Shown here in pieces: positions 1-11,329 of a stretch of DNA of 64,000 bases; position 1 is the stretch's first letter; the number at the start of each line of letters is the position of its first letter. A program made the translations under genes and the position numbers. This DNA is from Prostheceraeus crozeri (taxonomy: Eukaryota; Platyhelminthes; Polycladida; Euryleptidae): positions 1 to 64,000 of the forward strand of contig CAJQUW010012506.1 of assembly GCA_907163375.1 (NCBI GenBank). The letters are read 5' to 3'. The notes beneath the pieces are model-generated. The model ran no database searches. It had not been told where the DNA came from and saw only the letters and a list, made by a program, of their open reading frames with translations.

Positions 1-270
1 GCTTGAGTAATTTGGATGACGCATATAAATGATTTGCATTCCCATGAAAGTATCAGATGCACATGAATATCTTGCCAAAATATTCTGTATTAACCCTCAG
101 AGACCTGAGGGGGGTCCACTGGACCCCGGAGCCACATTTTTCTATTTCATTTTTTACGCTGACGATATATCAACCACTCAGGCACATACAAAATCATCAT
201 TTCTGACAGTGAATCCGCATGTGTTATTTCATTTCAATTGAATCAGTAGAAGTATGGCAGATAGGCCAAG

Positions 271-302
271 GGGGTCCACTGGACCCCCCTCAGGTCTCAG
301 AG
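271..302. repeat. internal copy of the piggyBac-like terminal motif
   Basis: GGGGGTCCACTGGACCCCCC is followed by TCAGGTCTCAGAGGGT, an inverted copy of the motif at 94-126. Subterminal copies of the terminal repeat are common in piggyBac-type elements, where they serve as transposase binding sites. That role here is an inference. Confidence 0.6.
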
Positions 303-1014
303 GGTGTAGAAATTCCATCACAACATTTTGTAATTAGATGAAAAATGATTTCGAACTTGTCCACGATGGTGTATAAAGAGTGAAAGTCATTTATTCATTG
401 TTTGCATCACACTCGTAGATGTGCAATGTGTTGGAAGATCGCAAAATGTGAATATTTTGCATTCGCACATGATCTCGCGTGACTGGTTGGCCTATATGAA
501 CAACTCGACATAAATCGATGTCCGAAATGAAAGCTATCATTATATTCATTGTTGAGCACCAAAAACTGATTGATGACAAACTTTTCACAGCAGTAATGAT
601 AAGTTCGAGATCTCCACAGCTGTTTTTGGTTCTAGAAGTACAGAAATTTTGACTCATTTTAGGTCTATTTCTGATAGCTTTGGATAAATTTGAAGGAATG
701 TACAAATGGAAAGGATTAGCTGCATGAATTAAATCAATTTCATCAAAATCAACTATCTGAGGCTTTATGGTGACACAAAATATCGTAAAGCCGCCTCCTA
801 GTACAAATGATGCTGTACTAAATGTGGTTGACTTACAAAAACACCATATTTTCGCACGTGTTTACTGAGAAGGCTGAAAGTCACTCAAGGGATTCGTTAT
901 ACCGACCTGCTACACGCAAGCATCATTGTTTTACTTAAAATCAACTTTCCTAATGTTTTAGTAGTAATACCATCCCATGCGCAAGTCCAAAATGCGCAAC
1001 CCTCCTCTGGATGA

Positions 1015-4000
1015 GAGAGAAGCAGGAAGATGAGAGGGCAAGGCAGAGTGAAGAGAAGGAGAGAGGAAGAGAAAGAGAGATAGCTGAAGAGCAGAACACT
1101 GAAGGATGAAGAAAGATAAATGATAATAGACAGAGGAGGGAAGAGAGTTAACAAGGAAGAGAGAATTGTAGTCGAGATAGAAAGAGAAGAGAAAGAGGGC
1201 AAGGGGCAGTAATGAGGACAGAAACACGAGAATAGCAAAGAAGAACAGGAGAGGGAGGGGGGGGGAAGTCAGATAGAAAGGGGCAGGGAGAGATATCAGG
1301 AATGGAGAGAGACGAGGGAAGAAGAGAGAAGTTTAGAGAGTGAGAGAAGTGGCGCCAGGCATCAACGTAGAGGATATAGATGAGCGACCATTGAGAGCAG
1401 AGAGACGAGACAATAAAGTACCAGGGAGAAGAAGATGAATAGAAGTACAAAGGGATACTATTAGGATAGAGAGAAAGAACTCTACGCGAAGACCAGAGAG
1501 GGAGCGAACAGAAAGAAGGCATCAGAGAAAGTGCGGAAATTGATTAGGAGATTAGCTGAGAGAGAGGAGAAAGAAAAGAAGCGTGAGAGAAGAAGGAGAT
1601 GGATAGGAGGCAGCTTGGAAAAGAAGGAGGAACATGAGAGAGAAGAGATGTAGAGAGTAGACAGTGAAGAGAGGAGAGAGAGACGAGAAGAGATGAGAGA
1701 GAGAACGGGAAGAATTAGAGAGAAATAGAGAAGAGAATAGAGAAGAGAGGAGCAGACGAGAAGAGAGGAGAGAGAGAGAGCGAGAGAGATGAGAACAAGA
1801 GAAGAGAGAGAAGAGAAGTGGAGAGGCAGAGAAAGATGCGAAGAGAGAGATGAGAATGGACAAAGATTCAGCAAGAGAGTGAAGCTAAGGAGAGAGAGAG
1901 AGAAGAGAGACGAGAGAGAGAGGAGAAGGAGAGAGATGAAGAGCAGAGAGAGAGAGAGAGAGAAGACATGAAAAAGATGAGAGAGAGAGACAGAGGGCAG
2001 AGAGAAGAGAGTATGAGGGACGTAGAGTGCGTCAGGAGAATCGAGAATAGATGAGAGAGAGAGACAGAGAGAAGCACAGAGGAGAGAGAGAGAATTGAAG
2101 AGCGCGATATGAGAAGAGAGTCAACAAGTACGAGAGCGAGAGGGAGCAGAAGTAATAGTCAAGAGAAACGAAGTAGTAGAAGAGAGACGAGAGAGAGAGA
2201 GAAGAGGAGAGGTATGTAGAAGAGACAGAGAGAGAGATTCTGAGAAGAGGAAGAGAGAGAGAATGCACAGTACGAGAGACAGAGAGAAGAAGACGAGAAC
2301 AGAGAGAGAGACAGAGAGAGAGAAGCGAAGAGACTAGTTATAAGGTGGAATGGTAGAGCTAGATATGAAGAGAGTAAAGGAAGACAGAGAATGAGAAGAA
2401 GGAATGGGAGAGCAAGGGAAGGGAGCTTAGGAGTCTACGACATGGAGAAGATAAGCGGAGAGATGAACGATAATACTAAGAGAAGGAGATGGAGAGAAAT
2501 GATAGAGAGAGCAGTAGGGATTGAGAAAGAGAGTTATTGAGAGAAGAGATAGAGAGGTCAGACGAGAAAGGGAGAGACACTAGAGATAAAGGAGCAGGAG
2601 AAAGAAGAGAACAATTGAGAGATGATGGTAAAGGGAACGAAGACAGAAGAGCTAGAGGAAGAGAGATGCTAGCCAAGATGGACAGAAGATGATGACACTA
2701 GAGAATCTGGATTTTGAAAGAGACAATAAGTGAGACGGAGCACGAGAAGTTGGAGGAATCAGGAGAGATAAAGAAGTATGAAAAGAGCGAGAGAGATCTG
2801 GGGTTACAGACAAAAAAAGAGGAGAGAGAGCGAGACAGATAGACGTAGAGAGTAGAAGAAAAGCAAGATGATGAGGGAGTCAGGTGGCAAAGTAGAGAAA
2901 GCGTATAGAGAAGCGGAAGTGGAGAATAGTAAAGGAAAAGGAAGAGAAGAATGAAGAGAAGAGACAAAGACGAAGAAAGAAGAGAGCGAGAAGAAGACAG
3001 GAGATGTGATCGTAGATGGAATGATGAGAGACAAGGAGATAGAGGAGAAAAGAGAACGGCGAGATAGAGTAAGAGGACAGAGAAAGGAAAAAGCGAAGAT
3101 ATGAGATAAGAGAAGAGAGAGAAAGAATTCAGACAGAAGAGTAAGAAGAGGGGGACAGAAGAAAGAGAAAGGGCAGAAGAGTGAGAATGAGAAAAACAGA
3201 AAAAGGAGATATGAGAGAATATAGAGAGAGGAGGGAGCAGAAAAAAATGAAGAATAATCATTGGAAGAGATGGGATAAATAGCCAGAGATCAAATAGAGA
3301 CGAGCAGTACAGAGAGAATACAGACCAGAAACGGGAAGCATTCAGAGATCAAAAGTAGCGAACAAAGTGAAAGAAGATCCTGAGACAGAGAAGAGAGAGA
3401 GAGAGAAGCGAGAGAAGACATCTGAGGAATTCAAGATAGAGAAAGAAGAGAAAAGAGCATGAGAATGGCGAACAGAGAGCCAAAGATAGTTTGAGAAGAG
3501 AGAGGAGGGAGAGAGAAGGAGAGGAGAAGCAAAACCAGCGGAGAAGGGAAAATTGAGAGAGAAATGTAAGAGAAAGTGGAGAGAATTTGCAAGAGAGAGA
3601 GAATGGGAACTCAGAGAGAAGAGAGAAAGAAGGAGAAGAGAGGACAGGTAGAGAGAGTTCGAAGACACGAGAGGAGAGAAGTTACGGGGACGGAGAGCAG
3701 AGTAAGAGATCAGACAGGAGAATGAGGAGGCAGGAGAAAGAGATGAGAAGGGGGAGAATTAGATTAGATGTCGAGAGAAGGAGAAGGGAGTAGCGAAAGA
3801 AAGAAAGAAGAATGCAGGCAGCGACCGTAATGGAGAAACCGATAGTGGAATGATTTACAAGTTGAGAGATAAACACGAGAAACACCAGATAGAGAGAAGG
3901 AAAAGCAGAGAAAGGAGCAGAAGAGAGACCCCAATGAGAATTCAGAAGGAAGAAGCTTAAGAACAGGAGAGGGACATAGAAGTTGAAGAGAAAACGCGAC

Positions 4001-4200
4001 AGAGACAGATAGGAAGCCAACAAAGAGAAAGAGTTCACCTGGATGAGACAGGAGAGACTCACACCGGAGATCGCACTGAGAAAGAGAAGAGAGACAGCAG
4101 ACTAGAGGAAAGCCAAGACGGAAATGTAGAAAGAAAGAGAGACCAAGAGAAAGGGGAGGTGAAAATAGAAAGATAGAGGAGAAGAAGTTGAGAGGATAGG
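1015..4200. repeat. 3.2-kb polypurine (GA) tract
   Basis: The plus strand is almost purely A and G, with irregular GAGAGA runs and few pyrimidines, for about 3.2 kb. The corresponding part of the right arm (42700-42985, read on the minus strand) is also purine-rich but only about 0.3 kb long, so the left copy has expanded. The long serine/leucine-rich minus-strand reading frames here follow from base composition and are not genes. Such mirror-like polypurine DNA can form triplexes and often stalls polymerases; that is known of such DNA and has not been shown here. Confidence 0.9.
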
Positions 4201-4289
4201 GACAGCTTTCAAATTACGAATTTGGAGTATGGCTAGAGAAGAGAGAGATAATGGAGAAGGAGCCACAACAGGGATGAGAATCTGCGTGA

Positions 4290-4900
4290 AATTTTGGGTG
4301 GGGAATGGAGGCTGAGGTTTTTCTGAGAGGCAGGTAATTGAGCGGCAGAGTGAAAGTCAGGTTTGGATGTTTGGGATAGAAAAGTCGTTTTCGGGCATGA
4401 GTAGACCTTCGAGCAATGGGAAAACGAGGCGAATTCGGAAATCTACGTGAATTTTTGGTTAGGACGTATGTTTCCAGGAAAATCGGAGAGAAAAAAAATT
4501 CGAGGACGATCCACCCCCCCCCCTCCTGTCAGACTTCCTCCCTTCTGATGTTCAGATAGATCGTAGAAAGATCGTGCATTAGCTCATTTGAGAGAATAAG
4601 AGTGAGAAAAATGCAGTGGAAAGCTCAGTTTGGTGCCTATTTCTGGGGTTAGGAGGAAAATGGCAGGAAAACGACAGCAGTTGGAACAAGTCTGTTTTGG
4701 ATGTTTGTGGATGATGAGAAAAGTCGATTTTTCCGACATGAAGGCGGCCTCAATTGGAACAACTGAGTGCAAATTCGTGACGTTTTGGCCATGTTACAGT
4801 CTACGGAACTTCTTTCCAGCTCAATCGGAGAGAGAAGGTGCTCCGACCCCCCACTACGGCAGCGATCTTCCAACTTTGGTTGTAGGGATCGTAGAAATAT
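4290..4900. repeat. two tandem units of about 300 bp in the left arm
   Basis: Two successive units share a TTTGGATGTTTG-like segment, a TTCCAG..AATCGGAGAGA segment and a GATCGTAGAAA..AGCTCATT segment. They begin near 4340 and 4680. Inverted copies lie at 20985-21640 in the right arm and continue beyond the hAT-like insertion at 42693-42990. Short frames run through both arms with a shared stretch (FFPAQS..., LPTLVVG), but they look like repeat-derived frames and do not amount to a gene. Confidence 0.65.
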
Positions 4901-6689
4901 CGTGGCAATAGCTCATTAGACAACGCTAAGAATGAGACACATTCAGTGAAGAACACGGCTTCGTTCCTATCTGGCCTCCGTTTTAGATGTGATACGTACA
5001 TTGCAAAATTTGGACTTGGCGAAAAAATCGAAAGAGTTAGAGAATATTTACGACAATTGCTCTACGGCTGAAACAAGGACCATCGGCCGGAAATCAAAGA
5101 CGCAGATATTGGAATCAGAGTGACCATGTCTGCATCATAAGGGTGAGTATTCAAGTCAAAACGGCAGAACAAAAAGTTGAAAAGTTGGTCTCCACATGAG
5201 CATTTTTCATGAAAATGTAGATTATATCCACCTTTGTGTGGTTAAATTACGAGGATTGAAGTGATAAGAAGAGCTCGGTGTTCTTTTAGCGGGCAAGACC
5301 CTACGCACTTTGTTCTCATAAAATCATATCTGTTTCAGATACTGGAAGGTTTTGCGTTCCAAATGATAGCCATGTTGGAAACATAGATTTTTTTTGCATT
5401 TTTCAAGATATTGGAACTTTTTGAAAAAACGACCGAGTTTTTCAGCTCGCTTCTGGTCCATCGTATGAGGGTCGAGGATGTCTGTACATAAACAAGGGGA
5501 GAGCGAGAAAAACATGGCACTCACAATTGGAGTCAATCGAGCACTAGAACCGGAGATAGACGGAGTTTAAAGTTTGTTGGATGATGGATATTACGTCATC
5601 AGACTGTCTTGACCCACCCAGCTAGTATAAGTGGAAAATTCTGCTTGTGAAATCATTCTCTCCTACCGACTCGTTGGGGTAGGTGAACTCCGGAGCTCTG
5701 CTGATATCATTTGAAATTTTAAAAAACCAACGGGTTTCTGTAAACACCGACTTAGAAAATTTCATATGCTGATATCAGGTAGGGCGTCATAACATAGAGG
5801 TTCGCCAGGCCATGCTCTTCGTCCCAGGGGAGCATAAAGACCCAACATTCCAAAACATTAAAGGCTGTAACTTTGCTTCTACATATCCGTTGGACTTGAT
5901 TCAAAAAAAGTTCGATCCTATTGAGCAGAAACCAATAGTGACAGACTCCTTATCAATTCATAAATAGTGCTAAACAAAGTTGAAAAATTGAATCACTATT
6001 TTTGGAACTTTTTCTGGTTTTCGACTCCTGTTGAAGTCAATGAAGCAGGAATAAGTGTGTACGAGCCAGTCTTCTCAGGTCGCTCGCATATATACAAGCG
6101 GCTTTCACTGAAAGCAGAGCAAGACACTGACTGTTTTTGGCTGTAATATTCCACTGACCAGGGTGTTCCTCGGGACGACGCGGACATGTGCCCGTAAGTG
6201 TGATTAGTGTGGCAAGGGAGTGTGACATAATTTTAGACCGAAACCGCTGGCGACCCATGATGGGCCCCATTTGACCCAGTTCACAACGTAGCACTTTGAA
6301 CCGCAATCGTGTTGAGATCTTAGCTATCATGTCCATGGGTGGCGATCTAAACAACCTCTCACATTGAAAAACGCTTGTGAATCACGGCTCCTGCTATCAA
6401 GCTGATCAAAGCAAACAGACTTACCGAACCTCCTTTTAAATACACTCCACCGTTATTCATGCTGCTATCAAGTCATGGCCGTGCAAGTCACGGAGATCTT
6501 CGGTGTGATACTTCTCTGTGTGAGGCTGTTCTTTTCGAGACAGCGGTGGAACATCCGTAGCGACATGAGTCACTGCACGGACGTGGCAATGGTAGAATAA
6601 CCTTGTGACAACCTCTCTGCTAATGTTTCGCAAGCGGTTGCCCCTTTCGGTCTCAACGTTGTACTCTCTGACAGCCAGGGCGAACGTTT

Positions 6690-6930
6690 AGCTATCTGCC
6701 ACAGGTTCTACCATCCTAAAATCTCCATTGCCACTTATCTCCCGACAGTTGGCCAACCATGGAGAAAGAACCGGATGGCTTTCTGCTCGCCTCTATCACC
6801 GAGCGCTGAATTTGATGAAGGGATGAACGGGAGGCCACATTGCAACCACAATGCAAACACCCTGACCTTCTCTCTTTCAGTAATGAACGTAGCTCTTGCG
6901 AGTGTCATCAGAAGTGTATCCAGTTGTTAA
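6690..6930. repeat. coding-like segment repeated in both arms
   Basis: Reverse complement of 18930-19160. In the right arm it lies inside an 84-residue minus-strand frame (18905-19159) rich in R, L and A, with no domain I recognise. The left copy keeps recognisable stretches (ISRQLAN, SARLYHR, ALASVIR) in mixed frames. Amino-acid patterns kept in both arms hint at a former small protein, but gene conversion between arms would give the same result. Confidence 0.35.
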
Positions 6931-7620
6931 AAAGTTTTAACTGCAACGCAGGTTTGCTGTATAGTTAGAAAGATGATCATTGAACGCTTTATTCGTGAGT
7001 GTCGACAGAAAGTGTATCTTGTTTGCAAAAGCAAAGTTTAGGTATAAGTCAAATAGGTTTTACCGCAACAACCGTTGATGTTGTAGTTATAAGAATTGAT
7101 CATTGAAGTTTATTACGTGAGTGATCGTCAGAAAGTGTATCATGGTTCGCAAAGACAAGGTTTAGTATAGTCAAATAGTGTTAACTGGCAACACAGGTTG
7201 ATGTATAGTTAGAAACGATTGATCTGGCGTTTTGCCGAAACACAAGTGTCATGAAATGATTCAAGCGTCTAAGTGAGTCAAAGTAGTATTACTGCGATCT
7301 CACTTTGTACAAAAGTAGAGTTTGCTCATCGAACGTTTATCGTGAGTGTCGGTCAGAAAACTTATCTTGTTGTACAAAAGTTTTGCGGTAACACAGTTTG
7401 ATGTATAGTATATAAAGTTTTGATCATTGAAGTTTTGCGAAACACAAGTGTCCATGAAATGCATGAGTTTAGTTAATCATATAGTTTTATACCGCGACAC
7501 ACGTTGTGAAAGTAAAGTTTGATCATTGACGTTTTATGACTGACCGAACTCACCACAGCAGACCAGTAAAAAGTTTTATCGAAAAGGTTTTACTGCACGA
7601 GTGTAGATTGTCTTGGATCT
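6930..7620. repeat. tandem array, units of about 120 bp, inner end of left arm
   Basis: Repeated landmarks GTATAGTTAGAAA, GATCATTGAA, CGTGAGTGTCG, CAGAAAGTGTATC and GCAAAGTTTAGTATAG recur every 118-190 bp. The same array in reverse orientation fills about 18270-18960. Unit length varies and the units are imperfect. Confidence 0.75.
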
Positions 7621-7859
7621 CACTTTCTCAGGATTAGAAAGTTTATTGGAGACAACGCCAAATGTTCGCCTTATAGAAATATTCAACTCGTACTGTTCGG
7701 ATTATGCTTCATCAGGTTAGGTGGTAGGGGGGGGAGGGAGGGGGGGGGGAGGTTCTTCTACTTGCAAGTGAGACTGAGAGTTTGGAATGTTATATGAAAA
7801 CAGTGTTAACCGCAGCACTAGAAAGTTTAGCACAACACAAGTGTCATAAAAATACTTTG

Positions 7860-8865
7860 TTTGGATCTTTGATTTAACAATCATTGAAACCACACTTTAC
7901 AATAGCAGTGACAATATGCTTATTTTATTCAGACAGCAAAATGATCGCTGGAACCATGAAATTGTCCAATACCGAGAAATAAGCTTTCCGCAGATGTTCG
8001 TGTATAAACGCTCAGAAGCATCAGTAACAAATTCTTGTCGGTAAGGAACTGGAAAATTGAGAGTCAACACTTTTCGCGCTGCATTCAGCTGTGTGGAAAC
8101 TCAGATTTAAATGACATGTGCACAATTATGTGAGGCCTTGATGCACTATGGGCCTGCTCTCTTGAAATAAGATATCAACTCTCGCAAATATTCTCGTGTG
8201 AAGATCTACAACATGCTTCCAATCACTCATCCTCCTTTTCGAAACTCAAGGATGTAATCGTGAATTAAGCCTCCGAAGGCCCTACTTGAATGAAAACCGA
8301 ATCTGTGCAATCATCATGTATTCAAATGTATTGATATCACGGTGGCCAGGTTGAGGTCTATTGCAAACCATCATGGTTTCTGCCTAGGACTCTTCACATA
8401 ACTTGTTACACATGTGGTGTGCGCACATTGGAACACCTGAGCTCGTATCTGTGATTGACGAGAGGTCCTCATCCAGTCACCGTTTAGGTAAATTCTTATA
8501 AACAGGCAGTGCCACACAGCTTTTCTTCACATTTATCATTCACACGGTGAGTGTCAGGTGAGCTAGTGGCGGTATGCTAGCGAGGAAGGATTGCGTTGCA
8601 CGGGCTGTTCGTCGTTATGTTAGACCGAAAACCCTTCTGAGCCGACAGTGCTCATTTGGTTGTTCGACGTCATACTCAACATGACCTTTTCCTCTCTCGC
8701 AGGTCAGAGTACTTCAGCCATTCGACAAATGTTATAATTTATGCATATGAGTAGAGTGAAATGCAACTCATTAGATCTGTCACTTCAATGATTTTTATTA
8801 TCTTTGTTCCCATGATAAAAGTTGTACTAGGCAAATGAAAGCGGATTCACAATCTTTCTTTAAGT
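7860..8865. other. centre of giant element, left part: no gene recognised
   Basis: Non-repetitive sequence of mixed composition immediately inside the left arm. No long frame, tRNA or clear promoter is visible. A G-rich run at 7727-7752 lies just outside it. Confidence 0.5.
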
Positions 8866-8869
8866 GATA

Positions 8870-10040
8870 GAAGTCTTTACAATTCATTAACTAATAACTT
8901 GTCCGACTTGGAGTTTACCAAAATTGAGGAGACTATCGCATTCATCGAGATGAAAAAGGCCACCATCGAGCAATGAGTAAGTATTTGTATCAAAGTGATT
9001 CGTATTACTAACAATCATTAGGCGAGACTTCCTCATTAAAATCCAGGGCCCCTCCCTTACTTTTGTTCATGTGTTTAAAACACCGATTCCAAATTTTACC
9101 CATCTGCTTATCTTTGCTGGTCATTCTTTTTCCAGTGCATGAAACTGTATTCGAAACGGAACCCGTCACCCAAGGAGTAATCGGAGGAAGCCTAAGAGCG
9201 GCTTGGCAAGTGTATGTTATCGTTAACATTATTCATTTTAAGACTGTTTCAGTGCCTCTGCATCGATCCTTGTCTCCATTATCTGAAACTACCTTCTTTC
9301 TTTGTACAGTATGGCGAAGATGAAGAAGTGGGAGAGCCCGAGAGGCGGAAGATTTAATGACCGAATTTCGCCTTAACCTTCACCGCCCATCTACCTACCG
9401 GCCAACGGTGACACCATCCCTTCTAGTGGGGCATCGTCATTCGCCCCACCTCCAACCCCCTGCTCCCGCTGCCGTGCGCCAGTCCTCTGCACCAGTCTCT
9501 CCTCCTCGTCACCACATCCCTCCAACAACCGAAGCCAGGACTCTTCACCTCGGCTCGCGTTCCCTCTCCTGCCTCCTCCGCTCCATCCTGCTGCCGGGAG
9601 TTGCAGTCCTAGACCGTAAGAATCCGTATTGGAAAAGGGGGGGATAAGACTTCAAACTTGAAATAATGATCATTTACTAATCACTAATTCTCTTTTTCTC
9701 GAACAAGAGCTGGCGGCCATACCTAAAGCTGTACGGCGACATTCACCTCACCGGCCCGTCATCATCCCAGCTTCGTCACCCCACCCCCAACTGCAGCGGC
9801 CGAACTCCTCTCCTCTTCCATTGGTTCAGTCCAGTGGAGAACAGTTGGACGCAGGAGGAGTGAGATATTGGAGAGGCCGAGGGAGATGGAAGTCGAGAGT
9901 AGAGACTTTCGATTCCAGCGGTGTGACAGGTCTTCTTCTTCAGCCTACACATTTGAGACGGTCACATCACGACTTGGCCATTCCTGCAGGGGAGGAATGC
10001 GCCGACCGATACGCAACATCCCAAGTGTGAACAGTTGTGC
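8870..10040 (+). CDS. possible multi-exon gene, proline/serine-rich product
   Basis: Four coding-like stretches are separated by splice-like signals. The first, ending near 8980 at GTAAGTATT, reads as an acidic helical segment (LSDLEFTKIEETIAFIEMKK). The second, about 9141-9207, follows TTTTTCCAG and precedes GTGTATGTT, and contains ETVFETEPVTQGVIGG. The third, about 9310-9616, follows TTTCTTTGTACAG, starts with an acidic run (YGEDEEVGEPE) and continues in a P/S-rich frame to a GTAAGAAT donor. The fourth, about 9706-10027, follows TTTTTCTCGAACAAG and is also P/S-rich. GC content is higher than in the surroundings. I do not recognise the product; low-complexity P/S segments suggest a disordered protein. 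Frame continuity across exons is not clean. It may be cargo or an element-encoded gene. Confidence 0.35.
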
Positions 10041-10049
10041 GCACGTAGG

Positions 10050-10328
10050 TTAAGACAGTAGCACGGAGCAAGTAGAGTCCCACATGTGGACCACATAGGA
10101 AGCCTGCCTCGTGGCTGCTGAATCTTCATAGGTGATGTAAAACGAGTGGATAGAGAAGACCATGCGACCATATCTCTTCAGCAACGTAAATAAATTTAAT
10201 GCAGAGAACAGTGGTCTGGTCTTTGATGGATCGAGAAAGTAGACATAAAAATCAACTTTAGAAAATTTGCAAGGGAGTGGTGCTTCACAACCTCCCCAAA
10301 GCACATCTAGCAAAAAGGCTGTCATCAT
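10050..10328 (-). other. minus-strand coding-like stretch, unrecognised
   Basis: A 92-residue frame with ordinary protein composition (aromatic and hydrophobic residues well mixed, for example CKFSKVDFYVYFLDPSKTRP) and no low complexity. It lies tail to tail with the possible spliced gene. I see no start context, no family motif and no neighbours that give it a role. It could be chance. Confidence 0.2.
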
Positions 10329-10379
10329 GATAGAGTGCCAGTTCCCAGTTGTTCAAGGTAGGACCGTCCTCATGAGAAA

Positions 10380-11325
10380 AAAAAACAACAGAATGAAGAA
10401 AAACCCCTCCATTCTCACTATAATGATATAGGATACATCATCAATGAGGCACCAGTCTATTGTGAATGAGATGAACTTAATTGACGAGGCGGGTTTAAGC
10501 ACCAGAATGGGCATTATGTGGCAGTACCTAAAAGTTCAAAGTTAGGGCCATCATTCAAGCAACCTATAGAGTTAATTTTTTAGTTACTGTGACGCTGTCA
10601 CAGCGGGCCGTTTCACATCTAGCAGCCATATATTTGAACAGCATTACGAGGGGTGCCCACCAGGGGCAAAACTTATCAAATGAAACTCCAAATGGAAGTC
10701 ATGCCCAAAGATATATTAATGTAGAGGATGAGGAAAAACCGGCAATGAGCTCATCCCATATGTACCATCATGATGACATTCAATGTTATATTATGAACAA
10801 GAAGAAGTAAGATCATGAGCCAGCAGTCATTGCCTGTTATGAAGTTTGGCATCAATAATTAAAAGAAAATCAAACACACACACAGCAGGTGAGGCAGGCT
10901 GAGGAGGCGTTCAGACAAACTTCCTCAATTTTTAGATAGCGAAAGGCCAGTTTTCATCAACGCAATGAAACGGGCTGACTAGGGAAAACCATGTGTTTTC
11001 AACAAAACTGATGAACCAATCAAATTAGACTAGGGAGCTATACGGAATGTCCCCGATGGCTGCTCATACCTTTGATGATCAGCACAACATAAGCAAGTGA
11101 AGGCGGACCATTGCCCATCTCAGTGGAAAAGTTTAGGTCTGCTTAGGCAGTAAATCAATATTGAAACATAGGCTCAAAACGGCGAACGCTCCCCCGTCAT
11201 CTTTCCATATCTTTAAATGTCATTGATGACTCACATCATCACTCGCCATGGAATTCGGTAAAAAAATGAAAATCCTGTCATACCAAGAGTGATTGGCAGC
11301 ATAAGTAGGGAAATAATTATGTGCA
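10380..11325. other. centre of giant element: no gene recognised
   Basis: Mixed-composition sequence with a short CACACACACA run near 10874. The only frame of note (10589-10810, plus, 73 residues) has no recognisable features. Confidence 0.45.
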
Positions 11326-11329
11326 TCAC

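Larger units (their letters stand above)
960..7850. repeat. left inverted-repeat arm of the giant element
   Basis: The arm matches the right arm in reverse complement over the terminus (960-1010), about 4200-5100, 5900-6500, 6690-6920 and 6930-7850. Similarity is about 80-85 percent by eye with many small gaps. From the outside in, it holds the terminus, a GA-rich tract, tandem units of about 300 bp (4290-4900, each ending in a GATCGTAGAAA motif), a non-repetitive stretch, and a tandem array of units of about 120 bp at the inner end. The inner limit is set where the match GTTATATGAAAACAGTGTTA (7779) against the right arm (18035-18060) fades. Confidence 0.75.

Noticed and set aside
897-4062. 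Many long minus-strand frames rich in serine and leucine
   Set aside because: They all lie in the GA tract. Low-complexity purine DNA rarely contains stops on the opposite strand, and the frames overlap in all phases.
6930-7620. CRISPR-like reading of the regularly spaced repeats
   Set aside because: Units are imperfect tandem repeats without unique spacers, and the sequence is eukaryotic.
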